64,000 nt of DNA, taken from the NCBI RefSeq assembly GCF_029931775.1, contig NC_079312.1, positions 132,293,872-132,357,871 of the forward strand, read 5' to 3'. The translations under genes and the position numbers were made by a program. This document shows positions 41,001 to 54,159 of this stretch, piece by piece. Every line of letters begins with the position of its first letter. The first letter of the stretch is position 1. Source of the DNA: Euleptes europaea. Its lineage: Eukaryota > Chordata > Lepidosauria > Squamata > Sphaerodactylidae. The notes below the pieces were generated by a model. It had not been told where the DNA came from, did not search any database, and saw only the letters and a list, made by a program, of their open reading frames with translations.

Positions 41001-43505
41001 TGCATCCCCACCATACAATGGGCTCGCCTGCATTCAAGGCCACTGCAGTGGCTACTCAGACCCTATCAAAGGGACATTCAAATGAAAAGAGACATAAACA
41101 TTCTCCTTTCTAAGGAAGTCAAACACAGTCTCCAGTGGTGGTCACACAGAAACAACCTTTCAAAGGGTCTCCGATTCATTTACCCGATACCAGAGCAAAT
41201 TTTCACGGACGCATGCACAACTGGGTGGGGAGCAACCTTTCACGAGCACATAGCCCAAGGCAATTGGAACCCTCAGGAACAAAAACTGCACATAAATGTG
41301 CTAGAAATCAGAGCGATATTCAGAGCTCTACAAAGCTTCATATCACTGATCCAAGGAAAAGACATACTGATAAGAACGGACACTGTGGCCGCAAAGGCAC
41401 ATTTAAACAAGCAGGGGGGTTCACGTTCATCAGCCCTACACAAGGAAGCACTGAAAATACTGATTTGGGCAGAATCCAACCTAGCCTCACTCCAGGCGGA
41501 ACACATTCAGGGAGTCACGAATATTCAAGCAGATTGGCTCAGCAGGGAAATGATAAACGAGGCAGAATGGTCCCTTCACCCAGACATATTTCAGAACATC
41601 ACACAACGGTTCGGGATACCTCAAATAGACCTATTTGCTTCCAAATCTAAACACCAACTGCCCCGGTACTACTCCAGATTCGCACAACAGGGGGCGGAAC
41701 AGACGGATGCACTAACGGCTCCATGGCCCAAGGGAATGCTATATGCTTTCCCCCCACTTCCTCTCATACCAAGAGTGCTGAGGAGAATAAAAACATCAAA
41801 CGCACATGTGTTATTCGTAGCCCCTTACTGGCCCAGAAGGCCCTGGTTCCCGAGCTTAACACAAATGTCACACAGCAACTTCTGGAGACTTCCAGACAGA
41901 CAGGACCTGATACAGGGCCCAGTATGCCATCCCAATCCAGGATGGTACAAAATGACCGTATGGGTATTGAACGGAGGAGACTTTACAACTTAGGTTACAG
42001 TGAGGACATAATTAACACCATTCAGGCTGCACGCAAACCTTCAACTCAAAGAATCTACAATTCTACATGGAAGGCTTTCACTAGGTGGTGCAGACGCAAA
42101 GGCTTTAACCCACTCAAACCTAAAACACTTGGCATCCTGTCTTTCTTACAGGAAGGTCAACAGATGGGCTTAGCCACCTCTACACTACACCGACAACTAG
42201 CTTCCATAGCCACCATCGTTCCAAGAGTGGCAGGCTATAAGATATCCAAACATCCTCACATTAGATTATTCTTTCGGGGTTTAAACATCATCAATCCCCC
42301 AACAAGACACAGGTTCCCTACTTGGAGCCTACACACAGTCTTGACAGCCCTCACAAACCCCCCCCTTCGAACCTCTTACGAAGGTAGGGCTCAAATGGCT
42401 TAGGATGAAGGTGATATTTTTAACAGCCATAACATCGGCACACAGAGTCTCAGAAATAGGAGCATTGTCTATTCGCCCTGGTCTCATCACCTTTCACAAG
42501 GATAAGGTAGTGCTCAGACACGATCATTCCTTCTTACCCAAGTGCAATAAAAAATTCCACAGAGAACAGGACATAGTCCTGCCTTCATTTTGTCCCAATC
42601 CAAAGACTCCAAAGGAAAAGACATGGCATACACTAGACGTAAGGAGGGCCATTAACATTTATATGTCCAGAACAGAAAGTATCAGAACATCCGAAGCCTT
42701 GTTCATTAACATATCACAGCCAAAGAGAGGTAAGCCCATGTCCAGAGCTTCTATCAGTCGCACCATCTCATTGTGCATTAAGACAGCTTACAAGGAAAGT
42801 AAATTTCCAATACCAGGGGGCATAACTGCACATTCAGTCAGAAGTTCAGCAACTTCCACCGCCTTCGACAGGCAGGCTCCCATAGATGAAATTTGTAAGG
42901 CGGCCACGTGGTCTTCGGTGTCTACCTTTGTACGACACTATAAGCTGAACCTATAATCGTCCTCAGATGCAGCATTCGACAGACGAGTGTTACAAAGCAT
43001 ACTGCAGGACCTCTAACCCACCCTGGGAGGGGACTGCTCTTGTATGTCCCATTCTGAAGATGCCCTTTGCCCCTCTGAGCCGAGAAAGAGCCTTGGCTAC
43101 TTACCGTGAAGGCTTCTTCTGCTCAGAGGGACGAAGGGCATCTTGCCCTCCCAGACGTCTGCTCTATTTTCCTGTTATTCCTTACCATAGTTCATTGTTA
43201 CCAGTTACCACTTAAACCTTACTCATTAATGACTACTCTTCTCTAGATTCTCAATGTTTTTTCCTACTAATTGCTCGCAGCTTACTGATGATTTAATTGT
43301 TACAAGTTTTTTCTCAGCTACCTATATAAGGCTTGGAAAGTTTTTAACTGGCTTTAGGGGGCGTTTACCCTCAGTAGTCAAGGAAAATTTAAATATTAAC
43401 TCCTGCCTCCCGAGCTAAGAGGAAAAGGAAACACCCATTCTGAAGATGCCCTTCGTCCCTCTGAGCAGAAGAAGCCTTCACGGTAAGTAGCCAAGGCTCT
43501 TTTTT
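38095..43505 (+). mobile_element. DIRS-like tyrosine-recombinase retroelement (fossil)
   Basis: A 5.4-kb element with the parts of the DIRS family. A gag-like region lies at about 38424-40002. Reverse transcriptase and RNase H follow at about 40116-41993, with YLDDILV and FTDACTTGWG motifs. A tyrosine recombinase region lies at about 41960-42956, with the HSVRSSA motif. The ends are inverted repeats: about 38105-38215 matches the reverse complement of 43350-43480 with one difference in about 107 bp. An internal region at about 43035-43150 is complementary to the extreme ends, the DIRS circle-junction layout. It looks nearly complete but carries about three breaks. The close match of its ends suggests a recent insertion. 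It lies about 3.5 kb downstream of PYCR1. Confidence 0.92.
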
Positions 43506-43577
43506 TAAGTAGCTGAGCTAATACTCCAGTCGTTTTTAATAGTTCATGTTACAATAGACTGTTAGTCTATTGTAACA

Positions 43578-44575
43578 TCACAAAACTGAAATCAGGTGGC
43601 ACCTTAAAGAATAACATTTATTCCAGCATCAACTTTTATCAGTCAGAGCTCACATCTTCAGATGTAATGGAAAGGAAGAAAATTCTTATTGTGTGTACGT
43701 ATGTGTACACAGATGCAATGGAAAGAAATACATGTATGTATGTATATACATGATATGGGACACCCCATATTAGATCTTGAATCAATCCTTTTCTGTATTA
43801 GATTTTGTATTAATCCATGCTTTGATTACACTCTGCCCTACTGGGCTGGAATGTTATGGGAAAGAATGCTGACAGGCAAGGTTCCTTGAGAAAATGCCAA
43901 AGGGAGCAGGTGTAAATAACAAGAACGATATGCATAGATGGAAGGCCTGAAGAGCCAACATAAATCTAATGTCTGTTGTTTATGGAACATCACAAGGATA
44001 GTGGGCATCCGGAGGCTATATTAGAAGAATGCATGTCCTAAAACAATGATGACAATCTGCCATCTATGCATATCGGTAGAACACACATTTCAAAGGTTGT
44101 CTATGCACTTCAAAGAAGACCCCAACAACCCACATATTGCCAGTCCACGTTCCAACATTGATTATACTAACTCATGTGACACTAGTATGTTTTATTATTA
44201 TATCAGACAACTGCTATATGTCACATACTGCTGTATGTCATGTGTAAGTCAAAATGTTGTATTACTACACACCAGCAAAAAGGTATATAAAGTGACATGC
44301 TCGTGTCAAATGCTCACTGCATTCAGCAACCCTTGCTTGCAGTGGCCTTTATTGTGCACAATAAACCAAAGATTTTTACTTTATTTTTGCCTGTGGTTAT
44401 TTAATACTTGGACAAAGCACCAAGAGCCGAATCCTTAGTGTGACCTGCGGGTGGTGCTAACATACATACACATATTTCTTTCCATTGCATCTGAAGAAGT
44501 GAGCTGTGACTAATGAAAGCTCATGCTAGAATAAATATTAATCTTTTAGGTGCCGCTGGACTTCTGGTTTGTCTT
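43578..44575. mobile_element. 1-kb element with about 95-bp inverted ends
   Basis: The left end (43578-43680, GGTGGCACCTTAAAGAATAA) is the diverged reverse complement of the right end (44480-44575, AGGTGCCGCTGGACTTCTGG). The interior has no ORF of note. Positions 44275-44420 hold TATATAAAG and then AATAAA, which could be a small LTR-like promoter/terminator pair, not proved. The end repeat resembles the hairpin at 27216-27480. Confidence 0.65.
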
Positions 44576-44580
44576 TTCTA

Positions 44581-45017
44581 CAGGGCAGGGGTCCTCAACC
44601 TTTTTCAGCCTTTGCCCAACTTTGGAATTTTGACAGGGTGCCAGAGCCAACTCCAAAATGGCTGCTGCATGAGGTGGAGCCAGCCACAAAATGTCAGGAA
44701 GTGAGGTCATGCATCACTAATAGTAACTTTTCAACGTTTCAGGTAGAAGCTCTTTTAAATGCCTTTTAAAATGAACATACAGTTTAAAAACATGTTCTTG
44801 CATACACACAGTTTACCTTCATTCAAACAGTGAAGACTGTTGTGCTGGGGTGGCAGCTGCTGCTAAAGTAGCTTTTGAAAACCTGCACCAAAATCAGATC
44901 TGCAACGGCCAATCAGAGCCCCTGATTGGCCCACCCACTTTCTGAAACACTTGGCACCCAGAAAGGTGTGAGTGGGTGCTATGGGGTCCATGAGCACATT
45001 GTTAGGGACCACTGCTG
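44581..45017. mobile_element. Non-autonomous hAT-like element
   Basis: The left end CAGGGCAGGGGTCCTCAACC and the right end GTTAGGGACCACTGCTG are imperfect inverted repeats of the hAT CAGNGGTCC type. The 8-bp flanks do not match, so boundaries are approximate. Confidence 0.6.
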
Positions 45018-46990
45018 TAGGCCAAAAAAGCCAGTCCGATACAATAACACCCTTCAAATAAAAGATTCAGCTAATTTCATCCCATCTAATAGCTCCCCCC
45101 TTTTCCAAGAAGAGCTCTCAAGACAAAAACCATCCACAAAAACTAGGTATGGGGTCTGTTCACATACCCTCAACTGCCCTTTTATATGGTGTCCTGAAAT
45201 TTGGAAGCTAGTCAGCTCTCGAAGGCTGTTGCATAGCAAAGAGGGAGCCGTGGAAAATGCATGTTCTTTCTGGCTGTGACAGATTTCCCCGCTGTCCAAG
45301 AGGGTTTTGACTTCTAAACAACTTTTGTCTAGTTTCTTGTTGCTTGTGTCATTCTTTTTCCTGTAATTGCCTGATCCTATGTGGTCTAAATTGTATAATA
45401 CCATAAAATCTTCCCATAAAAGGAAAACATGATACAGAAGAAATTGTGTGCACAATTACCTATAAGGCCAGCTGTTTAAATCCCAGTAATTGTCAACCCT
45501 GAAACATCCATGTACACTAATCATAATTAGAAATGCTAAACGGTTCCCTATTTGTATTCTAAACACACTATACAAGATGTTCCACCAGAGGGAGGCTTAC
45601 ATAATTTAGAAGTGTAATATTTTAAGCCATGGTAAGGCTGCAATTTTAAGCATGCTTACTTAAGCATGCTTTGTTTAGTGCTGCTTAAGTTTCATCACGC
45701 TTGATCAGTGGGAAGAGCTTTAGGGCAGTGGTTTGAGGGAAGTAGTGATCAAGCATGCAATGGTTCTGCAGACTCTGGTTATTTTTTGTGTGATACAGAA
45801 TTTGTGAAATGATACCAGCAAAAGCTTCATTCTCTTCAGTAGTAATTCCCAGAGAACAGTGTTATATACCTTTTTCACTTGGAGCCCTTTCTCTGACTGT
45901 CATATTTTATTATTGGTAATGTTATAAGCAAATGTTGTTTGTCCTTTACATAATGATGATACATAGTTGTCAGAGCTTGAACACACTGTGCATTGGGTTT
46001 ATTTCTGGTCTGCCTGAGACAGTTTTCCTCAGACTTCTAATTTATCGTATTTCCTTGTATATTTTTAGATTTACATTTTGACGCCTAAGGGTCTAGAAGT
46101 CTATGGGGTTAACAAAGTTCTAATATATTGTAAGCCACCTACAGGGAGATGTAAGGTGAAAGACTTGGTATTTGTGCATCTCTGAGTGCAGCAGCCAGTG
46201 GTGTGTGTGTGTGGGGACAATGTATGAGAGAAAACCCTATGCAAGAGGGGGAGAGAACTCTGAGGCACAGAGAAAGGGTATATGAAAAGGGCCTGTGGGG
46301 TAGATAAATATCCACTGATACCCTTGTTCTTGCTCATGACCTTTTCTCCCTGTCTTTCCTGCCCAAGGTCAGAACAATGTTACTGCATCCAGAGTAATTG
46401 TTCTCTGTGCAGTACAGAGAAAGCCAGCTTCATTTCTACTATTACTGTTGGTGTGGGTCCTAGTAAAATATCAGAATTCTACAGAATGCCGTTCTCAGAT
46501 TGTCTGGTAAAATCATTTGGTGAAGCCTGTTTTATGGAGCTATTAATGAAGAATCCCTTAAGAATTGTATCTCTTAAGAATCCCTTAAATATATTTTAAC
46601 CGCCCCCTGTGTTTTCACATTGTCCCATTTAAACCAATGTTCAAATCTATCCTTTATTACATCTATACAGTTTATGAAACCTTTGCTACCTCCTCCAGTG
46701 GTTGGATATTTACCTAGTTAAAGACAGGAGGTACAACTATTTGGTTTTAATTCAGATAGTAAGACAATATATGCTATTCAGCCATGAAGCAAAAACTCAT
46801 ACTACACAGTTGCTCAGTCCAGGTTACTCAGCCAGGTAAAGTTAGCTGGAGAAATCATAGCAAGCAAGCCTACTACAAATGCTGGAACAGAATTAGTAGA
46901 TTATTTGACAATGAAATGTGCCAAACAGTGCACTCCCAAGCAGGGTGTTATATACTTCTAAATCTACTGGAGTCAGTGGATTTAGAAGGG
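45018..46990. other. Intergenic DNA, nothing recognised
   Basis: AT-rich sequence with only short frames. A (TG)n run is near 46200. No gene or named repeat is visible. Confidence 0.45.
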
Positions 46991-46994
46991 TGAA

Positions 46995-47070
46995 GCTGCT
47001 GTCTCTTGCCTTGAAACCCCTACGGGGTTGCCATAAGTCAGCTATGACTTGGCGGCATTTTACTCACACA
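46995..47070 (+). mobile_element. SINE 3' tail fragment
   Basis: It holds GAAACCCCTACGGGGTTGCC, ATAAGTCAGCTATGACTTGG and CGGCATTTTACTCACAC, the tail used by the 5S-derived SINE at 61388-61590. The 5S head is missing. Confidence 0.65.
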
Positions 47071-48454
47071 GCTGCTGTAAGAATTTTGAAGAAATCAGTA
47101 ACTGCGTGCTGGAAGTCCACTTCTGGGCACAATGTTAATTTCTCATTAAAAAAAAAAATTCCAGCTGTGAACTGGGAAAAGTTCAGATAGTAGAAGACAG
47201 ATTTCCTTGAATTTTAAAGGATTGTATTAATCATTAAAAATTATGAAAGGTGCCTGATCCTGAGAGAAGAGGAAGAGGGAACAAAACGGTCAATGAGGCA
47301 TATAGCTAATACTGGATCAGTAACAGGGAATAATATGAATAGAACAGTGATATTGAAAAGGGAGTGACATCTACCTTTCCGTAGCAAAAGAAAATTGTAC
47401 TATTTAACATCCTTCAGTGTATTAATGGCGTGTGATAGACTTTTGATAACTACAAAAAGAATGAAAACCCCACATATGGGAGCTCTCCAGCAAAAGAAGA
47501 ACCAGCATTGTTGCCTACTTGCTCACTGCATCCATGAAGTACTGAACTGAATGAGTGGTTACAACCTCTGTGGCTTAGGCTATGGTATAAGTGGTATGTG
47601 CACTGGACCCATAGTGTGTGTGATCACAGAAAGAATATATTGTGAAAGCAAATGCCCCGGCTAAACATGAAAAATAAGTAAATCACCTACCTCCATAATC
47701 AAGGGAGTCACTGTTTGCTGCAGCCTGCCTTCTCAAGAATATACAAGGGGTAGGGCTATTAGCTCTTGAGCAAAGGTCAGGGGTTCTTTTCCTGGAAAAA
47801 AAAGGACAATGTACACCTTCCTTATCTTGGAAGAGCTGCTCCATGGTATACTGCAAGGAAAGCTGGTTACTAGGCAGTTAGTTCAACCAGTTTCCTCATG
47901 AAGCTGTAGATTTACTAAACTGGTATTTTCTCTGGAAGATAGTGATTGCACCTGTCCATAACAGGCACAAGGGCTGAATGAATGTGGTGCATTTTCATTT
48001 TGCAGAACATTACTGCGTTGAAGGTTGCCCCTAAGAAGGAGAGCACCTAGAGGCTTGGTTACCTCTATTTCCCTTTGCACATTCACATAAAACTGTTTCT
48101 CTGTTGCACCCCTTCTTCTTACTGTGTTTTCAGACTGTAAGCTTTGTGGATCAGAACATGCATCTTTAAACAATACATTTGCTAGACTTGGAACTGCCAC
48201 TGTGTTACTTTGTCCTATGAGTACTCTTCCACTTCCAAAATAATGGTATTGCATTTCATGCTAATTTGCTTCAATCGCAATAATTCCCTATTTCATTAAC
48301 TTCAAAAACTTTCATACACATATGTGTGCTTCATGGCACCTCTATGTCTGCTTTTTAAATGAGTTCTGCTGGAATGGTTCCTGGGAGAGAGATGGAAATA
48401 TTACATCAGAACCAGGCACGCTGATTTGGATACAGAGCTGCTTGTGTATATTAT
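47071..48454. other. Intergenic DNA, nothing recognised
   Basis: Short frames only; no gene or named repeat seen. Confidence 0.45.
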
Positions 48455-48725
48455 TGTTATGGTAACATGTGCAGCACCGGGTCATTACTGACCCATTGGG
48501 TGAGATTGTATCACAATGTTTACGGGGTGGTTTGCCATTGCCTTCCCCAGTCATCTCCCCTTTACCCCCAGCAAGCTGGGTACTCATTCTACTGTCCTTG
48601 GAAGAATAGAAGGCTAAGTCAACCTTTAAGCCAGCTACCTGAAACCGACTTCCATCAGGATCGAGCTCAGGTTGTGAACAGAGCTTTGACTACAGTTCAC
48701 CATCCTGCATTTAGCAGTCGCCATG
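48455..48725 (-). mobile_element. tRNA-derived SINE family 1
   Basis: The minus-strand body and tail are clear (GGTACTCATTCTACTGTCC, CCCCTTTACCCCCAGCAAGC on the plus strand, ACCGGGTCATTACTGACCC), but the head is degraded. Confidence 0.75.
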
Positions 48726-49204
48726 TGGCTGACTTTGGGAAATTTGCAAGCAGGGCATGATAGCTATTCCATGCTGTTTATCCAAATCATCTGCAATTTG
48801 CACTGTAATGTGTTAAAGGGTTTTCTGGTTGTGAAACTTGTTACCAATTGGCTGGACTGTTTTAATATCATTGCAAGATAACAAATATTTTAACTCTTCA
48901 GAGAGGGTGAATGTGTCAACAAAATACAAATACTGTCATATATGCACCACAACCTCCTTCACAACCACAGGAACTCACTATTCTTACCCTATACTTTACT
49001 ACAACACACCCCCTACAACGAAGCACCCTCACTGCAACACAACATACTTCATCTAGACTAATGGTAAAGGGGAAATTGAAAATCCTGCTTGTGCCGTACA
49101 GTGGAGGGGGTAGAAATGACTCAGAATACAGACAACTGTTATCCAGTCTTCCCTTCCCATTGCAATTACTTTGAGAAAGATGAAGTATATCTGAAGTAAA
49201 CAAA

Positions 49205-49405
49205 CATGAACATGTGAGGCTGCTTAGTCAGACCACAGTTCTATAATTGTCATTACTTTGACTGCCAGTAGTTCTCCAGGGTCATAGGAAGAGGTCTTTT
49301 ACATTGACCACTACCTGATCCTTTTAACTGGAGATGCCAGGGATTGAACCTGGCAACTTCTACACACAAAGCAGATGCTCTACTACTGCAGTAAACCCCA
49401 CCTAT
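49205..49405 (-). mobile_element. tRNA-derived SINE family 3, minus strand
   Basis: The minus strand has GTAGAGCATCTGCTTTGTGT, CAGGTTCAATCCCTGGCATC and AGTTAAAAGGATCAGGTAGT. It matches the copy at 29705-29935. Confidence 0.8.
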
Positions 49406-49739
49406 TAATATTACTGACTGGAAAATGAGCTGATCAGGCAAATCTCTGCCCAGTTATAATATACAAATAGCTAAATGGCACTAGCTCCCAGTCTCTCCTT
49501 GTTGTGCAGTCAGATTCACTAACTACATCGTTAGTTTAAATAGCTTTCATTTGGTTCAGATAATTTTCAACTTGTAAAAACAGGGCTTCACTGGTGTCAT
49601 CAGCCAAAACTGAACATCTGAAAAAAGCTTATCAAAGTCAGCTGAACTACACAGGGAGGTCTTTCACACAAACAACTTCCCTGGTTCAGCAGGAATGTTT
49701 GTAACACATTCACACTGATGACTTCTCTGCTAAAACAAA

Positions 49740-49790
49740 GTTTTCGCCATAAGTCGGCTGCGACTTGTCTGCACTTTACACACACACACA
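49740..49790 (+). mobile_element. SINE tail fragment with CA repeat
   Basis: CGCCATAAGTCGGCTGCGAC, then GCACTTTACACACACACACA, is the 5S-derived SINE tail. Confidence 0.6.
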
Positions 49791-50354
49791 ATGACTTTGG
49801 GGGGGGGGGGAGAATGTCTCCTGTTTTAATTCCAGGGTAAGGAAGGGGGTTTGGGTCCTGTTTCTCCTAGTCCTTTACCAGAGTAGTTTCTGCAGTGCTT
49901 CTCCGGGCTGGGAGCGTGCTGCAGCATTCTTGTCCCAGGCACCTCAGCAAGAAACAGCTGTGAGAGCTGCTTCCCTGCATCAGCATTTTCAGCCCAGACC
50001 TCTCTGCTCCCTGCAATTTCCGCAGTTTTGAGAAAGTGTAGACACAGCAAAGGCTGAACAGAAGTGTGGGGAGGGGAAGAATTCCGAAGGGGGAAGGGGG
50101 ACTGCAGAGTGGGCATTAAAAACACGTACTGAGGTATGGGTCTGGCTGCTCAGGAAGATGAGAAATCTTTTTGAGGTTCATCATCCTCTGCTCCCCCATC
50201 CCTGTAAGCAATCTAATTAGCCTGTGATCCAACAACTGTATGTGTAATTCTTTGGAGAGCTAGCAGGTTCCAAGTGACAGCTGCAGCAGACAATGGATTT
50301 CTAGTTTTAACACCGAGAAGCCAACAGCCATCAGCGCTTCTATTCCCTGAGTGT

Positions 50355-50470
50355 GTGTGTGTGTTAAGTGCTGTCAAGTCGCTTCCGACTCATGGCGACC
50401 CTATGAATGAAAGTCCTCCAAAATGTCCTATCTTTGACAGCCCTGCTCAGATCCTGCAAATTGATTCCCT
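50355..50470 (+). repeat. Interspersed repeat fragment
   Basis: TCAAGTCGCTTCCGACTCAT, GGCGACCCTATGAATGAAAG and CCTATCTTTGACAGCCCTGC form a repeat seen widely in reptile DNA, probably a SINE or LINE tail. I cannot name the family. Confidence 0.5.
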
Positions 50471-51604
50471 GAGTACCTCTGTTAATTTTGGATTGTCGAT
50501 ATCTGGCACATACTGCTCTTAGATAAAACCAGTCCTTATCTAACTCAGGCAATTCTGAAACTGCTAGAAGTCCAAGCAATGCCAGATTGTATATCATTGT
50601 GTCTGTATTTTGAGAAGTGGGTCTCTGTCAAGAATCAAGGATTTGTCTGTCAAGGATGTGAGCCAGGAAGGGGGGGAACATTCCATTGATAAAACCCCTT
50701 TGGCCTTTCTGCACAATCATCTTCCAGCTCCAATCTATTATTATTATTTTGGTAGTAGCAGGTTGCAGAATTGCTGGGTGAATAATCTTTCTGTTCTTAA
50801 GGCCAGTGCTGATGGGGGCGGGGAGTGATGGGCATAATGGTTAGGAAGACTTTCTAGTGAGCAAGGCTGTCTGGCTATAGCAAATCAGTTCTGAAAGTGC
50901 TGGCTCAGGCTTGCTCCTTGTGGTAAAGTAGTGGAACAGGTACTGTAGGGTAATGTATTAATTAGCATGGAAAGAACTGCCAGTCATTCTACAAAGGTGT
51001 TTAGGCAGGTATTCTGAGCTCTGCAGATCTGGATGGACCAGGTCCAGACTTGTCCTTCTGAGCCGTAAAGGATCCCTTTGTCAGAGTCCCCCATTGGACT
51101 GTACTTCCTGCTGCCTGTTCATAGAGATTCTTCAGCTCTTTTTTCTTTTTTGCTATGCCATATAAGTCTGCATCTCACCAGTTTAATTGAGGTCTGATTT
51201 CTTCAGCAGCAGCAGCATTTAACTGGAGCAAGGAATGATGTCTGCACTCAGTGCTTGGTTCTTCCCTAGAACATGTAGAATATAACAGTCTCAAGCATCT
51301 GTCAAGATCCCCCCCCCCCCGCGCGCGCAGTAATCCAGCCTTCATACATCACACCTTTGATGCCAGGGGGCAAAAACTTCCAAGAAGGCTCGAGACCCAG
51401 AATGCTTTATAAATAAATTGATTGCCCAGCAGAAATGTTTTACCAAGGGGGAAACCTCAGAACTCTGTAATTCCTCCTCCAAAATCTGTTTTTGGTGCTC
51501 TCTGCAATGCATCCAAACTCCCAGATGCAGCTCCCTTCAAAGTTTTTACTTTATATTGGTAAGGGAACTGGGTGGTGTAAGGAAGCATGATTATACCATA
51601 TGAG
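50471..51604. other. Intergenic DNA, nothing recognised
   Basis: A poly-C tract running into (CG)n lies at 51309-51328. Otherwise no gene or named repeat. Confidence 0.45.
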
Positions 51605-51885
51605 AAGAAGAGCTAGTTTTTATATGCTGACTTCCTCTACCACTTATGGAAGAATCAAACCGGCTTATAATCACCTTCCCCTCCCCACAACAGACACCCT
51701 GTGAGGTAGGTGGGGCTGAGTGTGCCTAGCCCAAGGTCACCCAGCTGGCTTCATGTGTAGGAGTGGGGAAACAATCCCCACTCCGCCGCTCATGTGGAGG
51801 AATGGTGAATCAAACCTGGTTCTCCCGATCAGAGTCTACCGCTCTAAACCACCGCTCTTAACCACTGCACCATGCTAGACAAACA
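51605..51885 (-). mobile_element. tRNA-derived SINE family 2, minus strand
   Basis: The minus strand has GTGGTTAAGAGCGGTGGTTT, AACCAGGTTTGATTCACC and GGGTGACCTTGGGCTAG, then a CCCACCTACCTCACAGGGTG block, like 22440-22740. Confidence 0.8.
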
Positions 51886-52165
51886 GTCATGTATTCTATG
51901 TGGTCTATGCTGGTCTTGTAATTTTTAATTGGGCTATTTTGTGCTGTTGCCTATGTGAACTCCTGGCATATTTATTGTCACTGACAAAAAGGTCTAGTGT
52001 CAGCATACTCTGAGATGGGGCAGCTACCAGGATGCAGAGCTTCTGGGAGGGCCCGCAGATGTTGAACCCCACCCGTGCATTTCCTGACACCCACATTCAC
52101 GCCCTTCCCCTGCCTGCTTGTGAGTGCTTTACTACCCACAATCCCAGCTGCATGTGCAGCCCAGT

Positions 52166-52377
52166 TAGGGTTGCCAGCTCTATGTTGGGAAAGACCCAGA
52201 GATCTGGGGAGTGGAGTCTGGAGAAGGCGTGGTTTGGGGACGGGACTCATCAGGGTACAATGCCATAGGGCCTACCCTCCAAAGCAACCATTTTCTCCAG
52301 GGGGACTGGTCTCTGTCATTTGGGGATCAGTTGTAATCTCCAGAGTCTGTAGCCCCTTCCTGGAGGTTGGCAACCTA
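52166..52377. mobile_element. TAGGGTTGCCA-type hAT element
   Basis: Ends TAGGGTTGCCAGC and GGTTGGCAACCTA. The flanks AGCCCAGT and TGCCCAAG share five of eight positions, a decayed duplication. It contains the family's AGTGGAGTCTGGAGAAGG-like and CCTCCAAAGCAACCATTTTC text. Confidence 0.75.
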
Positions 52378-52981
52378 TGCCCAAGGCATATGGGTGCTGC
52401 ACAGAGCAGAGATGCTTCTGGTGGCAATGGCACTCCCAGCTGCACTGTGCTCAGCACCATCAGGGAAAAGGCATGACAGCTACGACCACAGGCAGTGGAA
52501 GAGCTTGCAAGTGGGTGAGGGAAGGGTACACAGGCATTTGGGCCACAGGTAGGCAAGGGGGCTTGGTAGTGGACCCTGAGCACTCTGCCTAGCGCCCTTC
52601 CCCCCAGTCTGGAACCAGCCATATATGTGTATACATACATACGCACGCACACACACACAAAGGTGTTTAACTGTCTCCTTTCAAAGCGTCTCTTCCAAGT
52701 AGTAGAATGGGAAGACCAGCAACAGTAACTTCTGCCCTCAAATGTGTTATTCGAGGGGGAAGAATTCACTTGCTCCTGAAATGGGCTTAGTTATTACACG
52801 TATTACATATAAATATTCGTTATTTAGTCCTAGTAGGGCTCCTATGCAGAGAGACCATATGCGGCCTCTTTAATGTTCGCTGCTTTGCTGCCTCATGTGT
52901 CTTCCACACCCGCTATGCAGGAGAATGAACGAGAAGGCCGAATGAGCCACGCCACCTGAAGCTGCAAGTCCAGGATCTCAT

Positions 52982-54130
52982 AATATTGTCGAAGGCCTTC
53001 ACAGTCAGAGTTCATCGGTTCTTGTAGGTTATCCGGGCTGTGTGACCGTGATCTTGGTCTTTTCTTTCCTGACGTTTCGCCAGCAGCTGTGGCAGGCATC
53101 TTCAGAGGAGTAACACTGAAGGACAGTGTCTCTCAGGGTCAAGTGTGTAGGAAGAGTAATATATAGTCAGAAGGGGGTTGGGTTTGAGCTGAGTCATTGT
53201 CCTGCAAAAAGTATCCAAGGTAATGTGCTAATCATTGTCCTGTAAGTATCAAGATCGTCCACTGCTTCAGTTCTTACGAAAACTCCTAAATGCCCCTCGA
53301 TGTGTTGCTGGCACTCTTCGTTCCGAGTTTGGCCAAATGTCACTTGAAGCTAGGGTGTGGTTGGCCGCCTTTAAACTACACCTTAAACTGTGCTTTAGCA
53401 CTGAGGGGTTCCTAGCTTCTCTGAAGCATGACCCTTTTAAATTCTCATGGCAAAAAACCTTAGATGAGAAACTGGCGTTGTTGGGCTTCTCGCAGGATAT
53501 GTTATCAGATCTTGGGAAAACTGAAGCTTTTGCCAAAATTAAAAAGCGCATTAAAGAGCTCGATTATAACAGCACTACTTTTCGTGCTCGTGTCTGTTCA
53601 TCCCAGTTCTTCGGAATACCCTCTCCACGTGGTCTGCCTGCCTATACATATTATCTAACAACTCCTCGTCTCTGTAGAGCTTTTTGCTTGGCTAGATTGA
53701 ATGCTAACCCTTCTATGGTAATGCAGGGCAGAATTCTGAATATACCATACTCAGATAGGATCTGTCCTTGCTCTTCCGGCTCTATTGACTCATTAGCCCA
53801 TGCCCTTTTGGAATGCCGCTTTCACGAGGAACTTCGATCGCACTATATTTCCCCCCTTTTAATATACAAATCCAATGCCTCTGTGACTGACATAATGCCT
53901 TTTTACTAAGTGATAGGGACCCCAAGGCTACACTGTCAGTGGCAAGATTTGTTTCAGTCCTTATATCCCTCCAACACTAGATATATGCTGCTCAAGATCA
54001 ATTGATCAAGGAGCTTCTAAGGGATAAAAGGAACGGAAGTATCAAGATAATGTGCTAATGAGGGTGTGGTATGTTAATATGGAACCATTGTATCCTGAGG
54101 TGATCACACATTAACACATCACTCATAAAC
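52982..54130 (+). mobile_element. Penelope-like copy interrupted by a LINE
   Basis: It begins ATTGTCGAAGGCCTTCACAG, GGTTATCCGGGCTGTGTGAC and GACGTTTCGCCAGCAGCTGT, matching the arms of the element at 17082-18101, and resumes after 54049 with ATAATGTGCTAATGAGGGTG. Only this single-orientation part is present; there is no inverted arm. Confidence 0.7.
53256..54036 (+). mobile_element. 5'-truncated LINE with C-terminal ORF, family unresolved
   Basis: An open frame of about 215 codons ends DIMPFY at 53909. It includes ICPCSSGSIDSLAHALLECR, a CPC...H...C motif like the piece at 11340-11740. After a frame break the 3' end reads ATGCTGCTCAAGATCAATTG, ATCAAGGAGCTTCTAAGGGA and TAAAAGGAAC. The 12-bp repeat AAGTATCAAGAT flanks it (53244-53255 and 54037-54048). 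Its 3' end equals the 65-bp insert at 17750-17814. Confidence 0.8.
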
Positions 54131-54159
54131 AGATCGTTTTAGCAGCGAGGCAGCAAACA

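Noticed and set aside
43973-44462. Separate solo LTR inside the 1-kb inverted-end element
   Set aside because: TATA- and AATAAA-like signals are present but no clear ends or flanking duplication could be found.
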